Source: Methylobacterium cerastii (lineage in GTDB: Bacteria; Pseudomonadota; Alphaproteobacteria; Rhizobiales; Beijerinckiaceae). From it: a DNA stretch of 64,000 nt. Below are positions 51,491 to 61,704 of this stretch, in pieces (position 1 is the first letter of the stretch; the number at the start of each line of letters is the position of its first letter). The stretch lies in the NCBI RefSeq assembly GCF_022179125.1, contig NZ_BPQG01000029.1, forward strand, positions 34,710 through 98,709, written 5' to 3'. The position numbers and the translations under genes were made by a program. The notes under the pieces are model-generated. The model was not told the origin of the DNA. It worked only from the letters and a program-made list of their open reading frames with translations, and searched no databases.

Positions 51491-52192
51491 ATGGCGACCG
51501 CGACGGAACTACGCCATGACGGCCGGCGCAGGACGATCCTGATGGCCCTGTTTGCCGCAGCGGGGCTGGTCCTGTCGATGGCCGGCGTCGCGCCGGCGAA
51601 AGCCGACCCGCCGCCCGGGCCGAAGCCGATCCGTCTGGTGGCGTTGGGCGACAGCCTCACCGCTGGCTACCGCCTGCCGGCGAGTTCCGCCTTCCCGGCG
51701 GTGCTGGAGCGGGCGCTCGCGGCGAAAGGTCGGACGGTGACGGTCGCCAACGCCGGCGTCTCGGGCGAGACCGCCACCAACGGCCTCGACCGGGTCGACT
51801 GGTCGGTCCCCGACGGCACCGACGGCGTGATCCTGGAACTCGGCGCCAACGACATGCTGCGCGGCACCGACCCGGCCGTGACGCGGAAGGCGCTGGAGGC
51901 GATCGTCGCGCGGCTGAAGGATCGCGGCATCCCGGTGCTGCTCGCCGGCATGCGCGCCTCGACCAACCTCGGACCCGACTACGTCGCGCGCTTCGACGCG
52001 ATCTACCCCGACCTGGCCCAGAAATACGACCTCGTGCTGTACCCGTTCTTCATGGCCGGCATGGTCGGCGACCGGGCCTACACCCTCGACGACGGGCTCC
52101 ACCCGAACGCCAAGGGCGTCGACGTGATCGTGGCCGGCATCCTGCCCTCGGTCGAGGCCTTCCTCGGGCGCCTCCCAGCCAAGGCGCCCTGA
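51491..52192 (+). CDS. tesA: Periplasmic GDSL esterase/lysophospholipase (TesA-like)
   Basis: This 233-residue SGNH hydrolase has a signal peptide (about residues 15-38), the nucleophile block LGDSLTAGYRLPAS, the GAND block ELGANDMLRG, and the Asp/His pair in LDDGLHPNAKG. It should hydrolyse acyl esters or lysophospholipids in the periplasm. Its divergent pairing with a YbbA/YbbP-type exporter is widely conserved. The start is ATG 51491. thpR follows 1 bp after its stop. Confidence 0.93.
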   Translation: MATATELRHDGRRRTILMALFAAAGLVLSMAGVAPAKADPPPGPKPIRLVALGDSLTAGYRLPASSAFPAVLERALAAKGRTVTVANAGVSGETATNGLDRVDWSVPDGTDGVILELGANDMLRGTDPAVTRKALEAIVARLKDRGIPVLLAGMRASTNLGPDYVARFDAIYPDLAQKYDLVLYPFFMAGMVGDRAYTLDDGLHPNAKGVDVIVAGILPSVEAFLGRLPAKAP

Positions 52193-52193
52193 G

Positions 52194-52733
52194 ATGCCGC
52201 GCCTATTCACGGCGCTCGCCCTCCCGCCGGAGATCGCCGCCGGGTTGGCACCGTTCCGCGGCGGCCTGCCCGGCGCCCGCTGGATCGAGCCGGCGGATTA
52301 CCACGTCACCCTGCGCTTCCTCGGCGACGTGCCGGTCGCCCTGGCCGAGGACGCGGTGGAGGCGCTCTCCGAGATGCGGGCGCGCCCGGCGATCGCGGTG
52401 GTGCTGGACGGCCTCTCGGTGTTCGGCGGCGACAAGCCGCGCGCGCTGCTGGCCAGCGTCGCGGCCAACCCCGACCTGATGGACCTCCAGGCCGAGCAGG
52501 AGCGCCTGATCCGAAGGGCCGGCGCCGAGCCGGAGCGGCGCAAGTTCGTGCCGCACGTGACGCTGGCGCGCCTGCGCCGCGAGGCCACGCCCGAGGCGGT
52601 GGCGATGGCCTTGTCGCAGGCGCCGATCTTCACGCCCCAGCGCTTCTCCGCGACGGAGGTGGTGCTGTACTCCGCGCGCGACTCGACCGGCGGCGGGCCG
52701 TACGTCGCGGAAGCCGCGTTTCCGTTCGCCTGA
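52194..52733 (+). CDS. thpR: RNA 2',3'-cyclic phosphodiesterase ThpR
   Basis: This 179-residue 2H-phosphoesterase has both catalytic HxTL motifs: HVTLRFLG (about residue 37) and HVTLARLRR (about residue 120). Family members open 2',3'-cyclic phosphates and can ligate tRNA halves in vitro. The start ATG 52194 lies 1 bp after the esterase stop, so the two genes are likely cotranscribed. The 3' end faces coaA, with 6 bp between stops. Confidence 0.94.
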   Translation: MPRLFTALALPPEIAAGLAPFRGGLPGARWIEPADYHVTLRFLGDVPVALAEDAVEALSEMRARPAIAVVLDGLSVFGGDKPRALLASVAANPDLMDLQAEQERLIRRAGAEPERRKFVPHVTLARLRREATPEAVAMALSQAPIFTPQRFSATEVVLYSARDSTGGGPYVAEAAFPFA

Positions 52734-52739
52734 AGGGGC

Positions 52740-53750
52740 CTACAACCGCCGCAGCGCCACGCTCTCGATGCGGTGGCTCGCTCCCTTGGCCAGGATCAGG
52801 CTGGCGCGCTGGCGGGTCGGCAGGATGTTGTCGCGCAGGTTCGGCAAGTTGATCGTCGACCACAGCCGGTCGGCGATGGCGAGCGCTTCCGCCTCCGGCA
52901 CCTCGGCGTATTTGCGGAAGTACGAGCGGGGGTCGCGGAACGCGGTCTGGCGCAGGCGCATGAAGCGCATCACGTACCACCGGTGCAGGTCGTCCTCGTG
53001 CCCGTCGAGGTAGATCGAGAAGTCGAAGAAGTCGGAGACGAACGGGATCGCGGTGCCGTCGCGCGGCAGGCGCGCCGGCTGCAACACGTTCAGGCCCTCG
53101 ACGATCAGGATGTCGGGGCTCTCCACCACCCGCTCCTCGCCGGCCACCCGGTCGTAGACGAGGTGGGAGTAGAGCGGCGCGGTCACGCGCTTCCGGCCCG
53201 ATTTCACGTCGTGCAGGAACTGCAGCAGGGCGGCGGTGTCGTAGCTTTCCGGGAAGCCCTTCCGGTCCATGATGCCCTGCGCGGCGAGCTCGGCGTTCGG
53301 CAGCAGGAACCCGTCGGTGGTGACGAGGTCGACCTTCGGGGTGTTCGGCCAGCGCGCGAGCAGCGCGGTGAGCACGCGGGCCGTGGTCGACTTGCCCACC
53401 GCCACGGAGCCGGCGAGCCCGATGATGTAGGGCGCCTTGGTCTCGCGCTCGGCCATCAGGAAGCGCTGGGTCGCCTTGAACAGCCCCTGGCTCGCCGCAA
53501 CGTAGAGCGAGAGCAGCCGCGACAGCGGCAGGTAGATCGCGACCACCTCCTCCAGCGAGATCGGGTCGTTCAGCGATTGCAGGCGCTCCACGTCCTCCTG
53601 CGTCAGGGTGAGCGGCGTGTCGGCGCGCAGCTGCGCCCAGGATTCGCGGCTGAACAGGCGATAGGGCGAGATCCGCTCGGGCCCGTCGCCCGTGACCGGG
53701 TTCTGCCCCGTCACCGGATTCTGGCCGGGGGCGAGCGCGGCCGCCTTCAT
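52740..53750 (-). CDS. coaA: Pantothenate kinase, type I
   Basis: CoaA phosphorylates pantothenate, the first and regulated step of CoA synthesis. The 336-residue protein has [15 protein letters not shown] near the start, the P-loop [28 protein letters not shown] and the C-terminal [17 protein letters not shown]. The N-terminal residues 9-20 are a perfect repeat of GQNPVT encoded by an 18-bp duplication (53691-53726). The start ATG overlaps the hisE stop by four bases, a conserved hisE-coaA arrangement. Confidence 0.96.
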   Translation of the reverse strand: MKAAALAPGQNPVTGQNPVTGDGPERISPYRLFSRESWAQLRADTPLTLTQEDVERLQSLNDPISLEEVVAIYLPLSRLLSLYVAASQGLFKATQRFLMAERETKAPYIIGLAGSVAVGKSTTARVLTALLARWPNTPKVDLVTTDGFLLPNAELAAQGIMDRKGFPESYDTAALLQFLHDVKSGRKRVTAPLYSHLVYDRVAGEERVVESPDILIVEGLNVLQPARLPRDGTAIPFVSDFFDFSIYLDGHEDDLHRWYVMRFMRLRQTAFRDPRSYFRKYAEVPEAEALAIADRLWSTINLPNLRDNILPTRQRASLILAKGASHRIESVALRRL

Positions 53751-54070
53751 GCCGGCGGCCTCGACGCCTTCTCGGCGATGCCGCTCTGCGCGGTGCGGCG
53801 TTCCAGCTCCGCCATCACCGCCGACAGCTCGACGCCCCCGGCGCGCAGCAGCACGACGAGGTGGTAGAGCACGTCCGCCGCCTCGTTGGTCAGGCCGGCC
53901 TTGTCCCCCTGCACCGCGGCGATGGCGGCCTCCACCGCCTCCTCGCCGAGCTTCTTGGCGGCCTTGGCCGGGCCGCCGGCGAGCAGCTTGGCCGTGTAGG
54001 ACTGGTCGGGCGCGGTGCCGGCGCGGCTCGCCACGAGGCGTGCGAGGTCGTCGAGGGTGTAGGCGGACAT
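53747..54070 (-). CDS. hisE: Phosphoribosyl-ATP pyrophosphatase
   Basis: HisE hydrolyses PR-ATP to PR-AMP in step 2 of histidine synthesis. The 107-residue all-helical MazG-like protein has [34 protein letters not shown] and [19 protein letters not shown] with the metal-binding acidic residues. The start is ATG 54068-54070. A 209-bp gap separates it from hisF. Confidence 0.95.
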   Translation of the reverse strand: MSAYTLDDLARLVASRAGTAPDQSYTAKLLAGGPAKAAKKLGEEAVEAAIAAVQGDKAGLTNEAADVLYHLVVLLRAGGVELSAVMAELERRTAQSGIAEKASRPPA

Positions 54071-54279
54071 ACAAGACCCGTGCGGCAGGGTTCGAAGGCG
54101 ACGATGCCGTCGCCGGAACCTGCGTCAACGGCGGGCGCCGGGCAAGCGGGGAGCCGGCGCAGGAGCGCGTCGCCACCCGCATTTCCGCGACGGCCGGCCG
54201 GAATTGTCGGAAAAATGGTTCCGGATCGTGCCATGCCCAGGCCCTGCTATGGGAATGGGTTCACCGCACGGGACCGGGT

Positions 54280-55056
54280 TCAGGCGTCCAGCCGCATGGC
54301 GAGGCCGGCCGCCGCCATGTGCACCTTGGCCTCGGCGACGCTGTGCTGCCCGAAATGGAAGATCGAGGCCGCCAGCACCGCGCTGGCATGGCCCTCGGCG
54401 ACGCCGGCCACGAGGTCGTCGAGCCCGCCGACGCCGCCAGAGGCGATCACCGGCACGGTCACCGCGTCGGCGATGGCGCGGATCAGCGCGAGGTCGTAGC
54501 CCGAGCGCGTCCCGTCCCGGTCCATCGAGGTGACGAGCAGCTCGCCCGCCCCCTTGGCCGCCACCGTGCGGGCGAAGGCGATCGCGTCGAGGCCGGTGGG
54601 GGTGCGGCCGCCATGGGTGAAGATCTGCCACGCGTCCGGCTCGCCCGGCGCCGAGGTGCGCTTGGCGTCGATCGCCACCACGACGCATTGCGCGCCGAAC
54701 TTCTCCGCGGCCCGCGCCACGAGGTCGGGGTCGTTCACGGCCGCCGTGTTGATCGCGACCTTGTCGGCGCCGGCGAGCAGCAGCGCGCGCACGTCCGTCA
54801 CCGCCCGCACGCCGCCGCCGACGGTGAGCGGCATGAAGCAGGCCTCCGCCGTGCGGCTCACCACGTCGAGCAGGGTGCCGCGCGCCTCGTGGCTCGCGGT
54901 GATGTCGAGGAAGCAGAGCTCGTCGGCGCCGGCCGCGTCGTAGGCCTTGGCCGCCTCCACCGGATCGCCCGCGTCGCGCAGCTCGAGGAACTTCACGCCC
55001 TTGACGACGCGGCCGTCCTTGACGTCGAGGCAGGGGATGATGCGGGTCTTGAGCAC
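54280..55056 (-). CDS. hisF: Imidazole glycerol phosphate synthase cyclase subunit HisF
   Basis: HisF is the (beta/alpha)8 cyclase that uses ammonia from HisH to form imidazole glycerol phosphate and AICAR. The 258-residue protein has [16 protein letters not shown] with the catalytic Asp, [27 protein letters not shown] and [17 protein letters not shown] with the second Asp. The start is GTG 55054-55056. DUF29 is 12 bp upstream. Confidence 0.96.
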   Translation of the reverse strand: MLKTRIIPCLDVKDGRVVKGVKFLELRDAGDPVEAAKAYDAAGADELCFLDITASHEARGTLLDVVSRTAEACFMPLTVGGGVRAVTDVRALLLAGADKVAINTAAVNDPDLVARAAEKFGAQCVVVAIDAKRTSAPGEPDAWQIFTHGGRTPTGLDAIAFARTVAAKGAGELLVTSMDRDGTRSGYDLALIRAIADAVTVPVIASGGVGGLDDLVAGVAEGHASAVLAASIFHFGQHSVAEAKVHMAAAGLAMRLDA

Positions 55057-55068
55057 GGGGGCGGCCCT

Positions 55069-55554
55069 TCAGGCGGTCGTGTCGTCGGGGTCGATCGCGA
55101 AGGGACGCGTCAGCATCTCGTCGCGGGTGTAGGGGCAGGTCTCGGGGAAGGTCGCGAGGGGCAGCCGGGTCTCCCGCGCCGCCCTCAACCGGGCCGTGTC
55201 GTAGGCGCGTTCGAGCGCCTCGTCCAACCGGCTCTTGAGGCCGGGGTTGTCCTTCAGCACGAAGGATGCCTCCTTGCACTGCTCCTTGATCGACAGCGTC
55301 CAGGACCGCGTTCGGCGCGCCGGCTGATGATCGAACTTCAGCATGTGCAGGAGGAGGACGCGCCACGCGCTGACGAGGCTGTTGAACTCGCTCTTGCCCA
55401 AGCTCTCGATCTCCTCGGCGAGGTTCTGCAGATCGAGGGCGGTCAGGTCGCCGGCCCGGAGGCGCGCGCTCTGCTCCTGCGTCCAGGTGTAGAAATCGTC
55501 CGCGTAGGCCGTTCCGGCCTCCGCCGGTCGCGCCGCCTTCGCCAAAGCCGTCAT
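55069..55554 (-). CDS. DUF29 family protein inside the his operon
   Basis: This 161-residue protein fits DUF29. It has YADDFYTWTQEQSARLRAGDLTALDLQNLAEEIESLGKSE, then LLLHMLKFDHQPARRTRSWTLSIKEQ and a C-terminal FPETCPYTRDEMLTRPF. No signal or catalytic motif is known for this family, which is abundant in cyanobacteria and some proteobacteria. It lies between hisA (37 bp away) and hisF (12 bp), apparently on the same transcript. A link to histidine metabolism is not established. Confidence 0.88.
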   Translation of the reverse strand: MTALAKAARPAEAGTAYADDFYTWTQEQSARLRAGDLTALDLQNLAEEIESLGKSEFNSLVSAWRVLLLHMLKFDHQPARRTRSWTLSIKEQCKEASFVLKDNPGLKSRLDEALERAYDTARLRAARETRLPLATFPETCPYTRDEMLTRPFAIDPDDTTA

Positions 55555-55591
55555 CGCAGCCTCCCGGCAAATCCTTGACCGGGCGAGACTA

Positions 55592-56338
55592 TCACGAGGC
55601 GGCGTTGCCGCGCGCGGCCTTGATCGCGAACAGCGCCGCCCGCGGGTCGATGCGGCCGTCGTAGAGGGCGCGGCCGGTGATGGCGCCGGCCAGCATCGCG
55701 CAATCGGGCTCGAGCAGGCGGTGCACGTCCTCGATCGAGGCGAGGCCGCCCGAGGCGATCACCGGGATGCTCACGGCTTCGGCGAGCGCCACCGTCATCT
55801 CGATGTTGAGGCCCTTCAGGATGCCGTCGCGGGCGATGTCGGTGTAGATGATCGCCGAGACGCCGGCATCCTCGAAACGGCGGCCGAGGTCTTCCGCCGT
55901 CATGCTGGAGGTCTCGGCCCAGCCCGCCACCGCGACGCGCCCGTCCTTGGCGTCGATGCCCACCGCGATCTTGCCCGGATGGCGCCGCGCCGCCTCGTGG
56001 ACGAAGGCCGGGTCGCGCACGGCTGCCGTGCCGATGATCACCCGGGCGACGCCCTTCTCGAGCCAGCCCTCCAGCGTCCGCATCTCGCGGATGCCGCCGC
56101 CGAGCTGCACCGGGATGTCGATCTCGGCCAGGATCGCGTCGACCGCGGCCGCGTTCATCGGCGCGCCGGCGAAGGCGCCGTCGAGGTCGACCACGTGCAG
56201 CCAGGAGAAGCCCTGGTCGGCGAACGCCCGGGCCTGCGCGGCCGGGTCGTCGTTGAACACCACGGCCTGCGCCATGTCGCCCTGCACGAGCCGGACGCAA
56301 TGTCCTTCCTTGAGATCGATGGCCGGATACAGGATCAC
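55592..56338 (-). CDS. hisA: ProFAR isomerase HisA
   Basis: HisA opens the ribose ring of ProFAR by an Amadori rearrangement. The 248-residue (beta/alpha)8 protein has [19 protein letters not shown] with catalytic Asp8, [12 protein letters not shown] and [16 protein letters not shown] with the second Asp. The start is GTG 56336-56338. hisH lies 44 bp upstream. Confidence 0.96.
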   Translation of the reverse strand: MILYPAIDLKEGHCVRLVQGDMAQAVVFNDDPAAQARAFADQGFSWLHVVDLDGAFAGAPMNAAAVDAILAEIDIPVQLGGGIREMRTLEGWLEKGVARVIIGTAAVRDPAFVHEAARRHPGKIAVGIDAKDGRVAVAGWAETSSMTAEDLGRRFEDAGVSAIIYTDIARDGILKGLNIEMTVALAEAVSIPVIASGGLASIEDVHRLLEPDCAMLAGAITGRALYDGRIDPRAALFAIKAARGNAAS

Positions 56339-56382
56339 GCGGACGCTCGTTTCTTCTGGGCGGTCGATGGAGGACGCGGCAT

Positions 56383-57045
56383 CTACGGACGCCAGCGCAG
56401 AAAGTTCGCGAGCAGGGCCAGCCCGAGATTCTGGCTCTTCTCCGGGTGGAATTGCGTGCCGGCGAGGTTGTCGCGCGCCACCATCGCGGTGACGGGACCG
56501 CCGTATTCCGCCTCGGCGACGACCTCGTCCGGGCGATCGGCCTTGAGGGCGAAGCTGTGCACGAAGTAGGCGTGCAGCCCGTCCGGCCCGGTGCGGATGC
56601 CGTCGAGCAGGGGATGGTCGCGTGCCGGCGCCAGGGTGTTCCAGCCCATGTGCGGGATCTTCAAGGCGGGATCCGACGGCCGGATCGGCCCGACGTCGCC
56701 CGAGATCCAGCCGAGGCCGTCCGTGGTCTCGTATTCGAGGCCGCGGGTGGCCATGAGCTGCATGCCGACGCAGATGCCGAGGAACGGGCGCCCCGATCCG
56801 ATCGCCGCCTCGCCCATCGCCTCCACGAGGCCGGGGACGGCGTCGAGCCCGCGGCGGCAGTCGGCGTAGGCGCCGACGCCGGGGAGCACGATCCGGTCGG
56901 CGCGCGCGACCGCATCCGGATCGCCGGTGACGACGATGCGGGTCTCAGGCAGGCCGGCTTCGCGGGCGGCCCGCTCGAAGGCCTTGGCCGCCGAGTGCAG
57001 GTTGCCCGACCCGTAATCGATGATCGCGACGGTCTCGGCGCTCAC
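56383..57045 (-). CDS. hisH: Imidazole glycerol phosphate synthase glutaminase subunit HisH
   Basis: HisH releases ammonia from glutamine for HisF. The 220-residue class-I glutaminase has [12 protein letters not shown], the nucleophile Cys in [29 protein letters not shown] and the His-Glu pair in [13 protein letters not shown]. The start is GTG 57043-57045. Confidence 0.96.
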   Translation of the reverse strand: MSAETVAIIDYGSGNLHSAAKAFERAAREAGLPETRIVVTGDPDAVARADRIVLPGVGAYADCRRGLDAVPGLVEAMGEAAIGSGRPFLGICVGMQLMATRGLEYETTDGLGWISGDVGPIRPSDPALKIPHMGWNTLAPARDHPLLDGIRTGPDGLHAYFVHSFALKADRPDEVVAEAEYGGPVTAMVARDNLAGTQFHPEKSQNLGLALLANFLRWRP

Positions 57046-57067
57046 GGTCTCTGTCCCTTGAAGACGC

Positions 57068-57553
57068 TCACCGGCCGCCCTGCGCCGGGAACAGGCCGAT
57101 CACCGGCTCGACCGCGCGGGCGCCGGCGAACTCGGTCGAGGTTCGCACACTCGGCGTGCGGGCGGGGTCGAGCCAGCGCGTCATCGCCTTGGCCTCGGCC
57201 TCGTCGGCATTGAAGGCCACCACCGCGTCGCGCGCCGGCCGGCCGTTGCGGGCAAGCGTCCAGCGCCGGAGCGAGGACGCCTCGAGCCCGATCAGGACCA
57301 GGACCAGCAGCGTGATGACGGTGCCGGCCGCCGGCGACAGGCCGAGGCCGTAGCCGACGAGGGCCGTGGCGCCGAGCCCGGCGAGGACGAGCAGGGCGGC
57401 GAGCCAGAGGCGGTGATACAGGAACCACAGGACCGAGAAGGCGAAGGCCGTGCCTGAGAACCCGTCCGGCACCAGCTGCGCCCGGTCCAGGTCGTGCGCC
57501 TCGCCGGGGCGGGCCTCGTGCGGCAGATGGAGCGTGTAGCTGCGCATCCTCAT
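57068..57553 (-). CDS. DUF2628 membrane protein inside the his operon
   Basis: This 161-residue protein has a soluble N-terminus ([19 protein letters not shown]) and two to three helices (about residues 35-95) starting [24 protein letters not shown]. The pattern matches DUF2628, which is frequently found between hisB and hisH in alphaproteobacteria. The function is unknown. The start is ATG 57551-57553 or the ATG two codons later. Confidence 0.88.
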   Translation of the reverse strand: MRMRSYTLHLPHEARPGEAHDLDRAQLVPDGFSGTAFAFSVLWFLYHRLWLAALLVLAGLGATALVGYGLGLSPAAGTVITLLVLVLIGLEASSLRRWTLARNGRPARDAVVAFNADEAEAKAMTRWLDPARTPSVRTSTEFAGARAVEPVIGLFPAQGGR

Positions 57554-57621
57554 GGCGACCCTCTTCCTCCCCCGTCACGCCTTCGAACTGGCGCAACCTT
57601 CGCGAACGCGCCGGTAACCCT

Positions 57622-57672
57622 AGAGCGAACCCCGGCCCAGAGCGAACCCCGACCTAAAGCGAACCTTTGGTC
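57622..57672. repeat. Three 17-bp tandem repeats at the hisB 3' end
   Basis: AGAGCGAACCCCGGCCC, AGAGCGAACCCCGACCT and the degenerate AAAGCGAACCTTTGGTC lie head to tail. The third copy contains the hisB stop and last codons. The first two fill the space before the DUF2628 gene. Confidence 0.8.
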
Positions 57673-58241
57673 GAGGGCACCCGCCCCTCCTCCCGAGGAT
57701 CGACCGCGACGGCCTTCCGCAAGGCGCGGGCCAGCCCCTTGAAGCAGCTCTCGGCGATGTGGTGGGCGTTGTCGCCGTAGAGCGTCTCGACGTGGAGCGT
57801 GATGCCGGCGTTCATGGCGAAGGCCTGGAACCACTCGCGCACCAGTTCGGTGTCGAAGGCGCCGATCTTCTCGACGCGGAACGCGGTGCGGAACACCAGG
57901 AACGGCCGGCCCGAGATGTCGATCGCGACGCGGCTCAGGGTCTCGTCCATCGGCATGTGGATGTCGGCGTAGCGCGCGATCCCGCGCTTGTCGCCGAGCG
58001 CTTTCGCGAAGGCCTGGCCCAGCGCGATGCCGCAATCCTCCACCGTGTGGTGCTGGTCGACGTGCAGGTCGCCGGTCACCCGGGCCTCGACGTCGAACAG
58101 CCCGTGCCGGGCGAAGAGCTCCAGCATGTGGTCGAGGAAGCCGACGCCGGTGGCGATCCCGATCTTGCCGGTGCCGTCGAGGTCGATCGAGACCGAGACG
58201 TCGGTCTCCGCCGTCTTCCGGCTGATGCTGGCGCTGCGCAT
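57654..58241 (-). CDS. hisB: Imidazoleglycerol-phosphate dehydratase HisB
   Basis: HisB is the manganese-dependent dehydratase of step 6 of histidine synthesis. The 195-residue protein has [41 protein letters not shown] and the second metal motif [18 protein letters not shown]. It is the stand-alone dehydratase type, without the phosphatase domain of E. coli HisB. The start is ATG 58239-58241. It heads the minus-strand his-coaA series in this window. Confidence 0.97.
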   Translation of the reverse strand: MRSASISRKTAETDVSVSIDLDGTGKIGIATGVGFLDHMLELFARHGLFDVEARVTGDLHVDQHHTVEDCGIALGQAFAKALGDKRGIARYADIHMPMDETLSRVAIDISGRPFLVFRTAFRVEKIGAFDTELVREWFQAFAMNAGITLHVETLYGDNAHHIAESCFKGLARALRKAVAVDPREEGRVPSTKGSL

Positions 58242-58328
58242 GGGCTTCGTGATTTTTCGTTGGCCGGGCCGACGCGGCCGGCTTTGGTGCCTTCTAGTGC
58301 GGAAGCCGTCGCCGGGGAAAGGGGCTGC

Positions 58329-59204
<876 letters not shown>

Positions 59205-59249
59205 GTCGTTCGTCCGTTGAGACTGGTGGGGTACGGGATCCGCGACGGA

Positions 59250-59345
59250 GCTCTCTCTGCCAGGGAGAGAGGGTTGGGGTGAGGGCCGTGATCTCTCCGG
59301 AAAGCTCACGCCCCTCATCCTGTCCTTCTCCCCCTGGGAGAAGGG
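59250..59345. repeat. GC-skewed intergenic repeat with terminal hairpins
   Basis: CTCTCTCTGCCAGGGAGAGAG, then GGTTGGGGTGAGGG, and at the other end CCCCTCATCC and CCTTCTCCCCCTGGGAGAAGG form an element with a hairpin at each end and complementary inner parts. Sequences of this look are dispersed in many proteobacterial intergenic regions (recalled, not searched). It separates mtnP from petC. Confidence 0.7.
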
Positions 59346-59409
59346 ACCCGCGCAGGTCTCGGCGAGGTCGAGATCTCCGCGACCCGCTATCACGATCCGC
59401 GTGCGGCGC

Positions 59410-59444
59410 AAAAACGCGAACGGGCCCCGCGAGGGACCCGTTCG
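59410..59444 (-). terminator. Intrinsic terminator of the petABC operon
   Basis: On the minus strand CGAACGGG pairs with CCCGTTCG around a GC-rich middle, and after GCG five T follow. It is 25 bp after the cytochrome c1 stop codon in the right orientation. Confidence 0.85.
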
Positions 59445-59468
59445 GTCGTCCGTGGATCGATCGCGCGA

Positions 59469-60380
59469 TCAGCCCGCCTTGTGCAGCTCGGGCTGGAGGC
59501 CGTGGACCTCGCCGCCGACGTCGGCCCAGACGCGCTTCTTGACGTAGTAGAGCAGGCCCGAGAGCAGGATCAGGAACAGGATCACCCGCAGGCCGAGCGC
59601 CTTGCGCGCCATCATGTGCGGCTCCGCGGCCCAGGCCATGAAGGCCGCGACGTCCCGGGTGTACTGGTCGACCGTCTCCGGCACGACCGGCTGGCCGGCC
59701 TCGTTCTTGGCGTAGGTGACCTGCCCGTCGCTGATCGGGTTCGGCATCGCGATCAGGTGGCCGGGATAGTACTTGTTGTAGTGCACCCCGTCCGGCACCT
59801 CGGTGCCCTTCGGGGGCTCCTCGTAGCCGTTCAGCACCGCGTGGATGTAGTCCACGCCCTGCTCGGAATAGCCCACGAAGGGGAGCGCATCGGTGATGAA
59901 CCACGGGAAGCCGCGCTCGAAGGTGCGGGCCTTGGCGAGCACCGAGAAGTCCGGCGGCGCCTTGCCGCCGTTGGCCGCGGCGGCCGCCTGGTCGTTCGGG
60001 AAGGGCGGCGGGAACTTGTCGGCCGGGCGGCCGGGCCGCTCGAACATCTCGCCCGCGTCGTTGGGGCCGTCCTTGACCTGGTAGGTCGCGGCCAGCGCCT
60101 TGACCTGGCTCTCCGAGAAGTCGGGGCCGCCCTCCTCCGCGAGGTTGCGGAAGTCCACGAGCTTCATCGAGTGGCAGGCGGAGCAGACCTCCTTGTAGAC
60201 CTGGAAGCCGCGCTGGAGCTGGGCCTGGTCGAACCGGCCGAACACGCCGGCGTAGCTCCACTTCAGGCGGGGCGGCTGGTTGCCGCCGTGGGCGTCCTCG
60301 GCGGAGGCCGCCGAGGAGCCCAGCGGGGCGCCGAGGGAAAGCGCCAGCAGGGAGGCGGCGAGAAGGCTCGAGAGTTTCAT
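59469..60380 (-). CDS. petC: Cytochrome c1 of the bc1 complex
   Basis: Cytochrome c1 passes electrons from the Rieske protein to soluble cytochrome c. The 303-residue precursor has a signal peptide (about 1-27), the haem motif CSACH (Cys66, Cys69, His70), an axial-Met segment near LIAMPNPISDG, and a C-terminal membrane anchor (RVILFLILLSGLLYYVKKR). It is a separate gene here, not fused to cytochrome b as the FbcH of Bradyrhizobium. The start is ATG 60378-60380, 20 bp after petB. Confidence 0.96.
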   Translation of the reverse strand: MKLSSLLAASLLALSLGAPLGSSAASAEDAHGGNQPPRLKWSYAGVFGRFDQAQLQRGFQVYKEVCSACHSMKLVDFRNLAEEGGPDFSESQVKALAATYQVKDGPNDAGEMFERPGRPADKFPPPFPNDQAAAAANGGKAPPDFSVLAKARTFERGFPWFITDALPFVGYSEQGVDYIHAVLNGYEEPPKGTEVPDGVHYNKYYPGHLIAMPNPISDGQVTYAKNEAGQPVVPETVDQYTRDVAAFMAWAAEPHMMARKALGLRVILFLILLSGLLYYVKKRVWADVGGEVHGLQPELHKAG

Positions 60381-60400
60381 CGTCGGTTCCGGTCCTGCCC

Positions 60401-61687
60401 TCAGCCCTTGGTGGTCGGCGCCGCGGCGGCGCCCGCCGGCATCCCCGACCCGCTCACCTGCTTGCCCGGCCCGGTGACGCTCTCCAGGATCGATCCGGGC
60501 AGCGCCTTCGGGGTCTCGATCAGGCCGACGATCGGCATGACGAGAAGGAAGTGGGCGAAGTAGTAGAAGGTGCAGATCTGCGAGGCGATGACGTAGCCGC
60601 CCTCCGGCGGCTTGGCGCCGAGCCAGCCGAGGATGACCGTGACCGCGAGGAACAGCCAGAAGAACTGGCGATAGATCGGGCGGTAGTTGCACGAGCGCAC
60701 CCGCGACGTGTCGAGCCAGGGCGCGAGCGCCAGGATCAGCACCGCCGAGAACATCAGGATGACGCCGCCGAGCTTCGAGGGCACCGCGCGCAGGATCGCG
60801 TAGAACGGCAGGAAGTACCATTCGGGCACGATGTGGGCCGGGGTCACGGCGGGGTTGGCCGGGACGTAGTTGTCGGCGTGGCCGAGGTAGTTCGGCTGGT
60901 AGAAGATGAACCACGCGAACAGGATCATGAACACCACCACGGCGAACACGTCCTTGATCGTGGCGTAGGGGGTGAAGGGCACCGCGTCCTTCGAGGACTT
61001 GATCGGGATGCCGGTCGGGTTGTTCTGGCCGGTGACGTGCAGCGCCCAGACGTGAAGCACCACGACGCCGACGATCATCCATGGCAGCAGGTAGTGCAGC
61101 GAGAAGAAGCGGTTGATCGTCGGGTTGCCGACCGAATAGCCGCCCCAGAGCAGGCTCTGGATGGTGTCGCCGACCACGGGGATCGCGGCGAGGATGTTGG
61201 TGATGACGGTGGCGCCCCAGAAGCTCATCTGGCCCCACGGCAGGGTGTAGCCGAGGAAGGCGGTGGCCATCATCAGGAGATAGATGATCACGCCGAGGAT
61301 GTAGAGCACCTCGCGCGGGGCCTTGTACGACCCGTAATACAGCGCCCGGAAGATGTGCACGTAGACGGCGACGAAGAACATCGAAGCGCCGTTGGCGTGT
61401 GCGTAGCGCAGCAGCCAGCCGTAGTTCACATCGCGCATGATGTGCTCGACGGAGTTGAACGCCTGGGTCGCCGAGGGCTCGTAATGCATGGCGAGCCAGA
61501 CGCCGGTGACGATCTGGATGCCGAGGAACGCCATCAGGATGGCGCCGAAGGTCCAGAAGTAGTTCAGGTTGCGCGGCACCGGGAAGGCGACGAACGAGGA
61601 ATGCACCAGCCCGAGGATGGGCAGGCGCGCCTCGAACCACTTCGCGACGCGGCTCTTGGGGACGTAGGCGTTGGCGTGAGCGCTCAT
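60401..61687 (-). CDS. petB: Cytochrome b of the bc1 complex
   Basis: This subunit carries both haem b groups and the quinone sites. The 428-residue protein has eight helices with paired histidines in [26 protein letters not shown] and [23 protein letters not shown]. The [16 protein letters not shown] motif marks the Qo site. The C-terminal tail is Gly/Ala/Pro-rich. The start is ATG 61685-61687, 17 bp after petA. Confidence 0.97.
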   Translation of the reverse strand: MSAHANAYVPKSRVAKWFEARLPILGLVHSSFVAFPVPRNLNYFWTFGAILMAFLGIQIVTGVWLAMHYEPSATQAFNSVEHIMRDVNYGWLLRYAHANGASMFFVAVYVHIFRALYYGSYKAPREVLYILGVIIYLLMMATAFLGYTLPWGQMSFWGATVITNILAAIPVVGDTIQSLLWGGYSVGNPTINRFFSLHYLLPWMIVGVVVLHVWALHVTGQNNPTGIPIKSSKDAVPFTPYATIKDVFAVVVFMILFAWFIFYQPNYLGHADNYVPANPAVTPAHIVPEWYFLPFYAILRAVPSKLGGVILMFSAVLILALAPWLDTSRVRSCNYRPIYRQFFWLFLAVTVILGWLGAKPPEGGYVIASQICTFYYFAHFLLVMPIVGLIETPKALPGSILESVTGPGKQVSGSGMPAGAAAAPTTKG

Positions 61688-61704
61688 GGGATGTCCCTCG
61701 TGTC

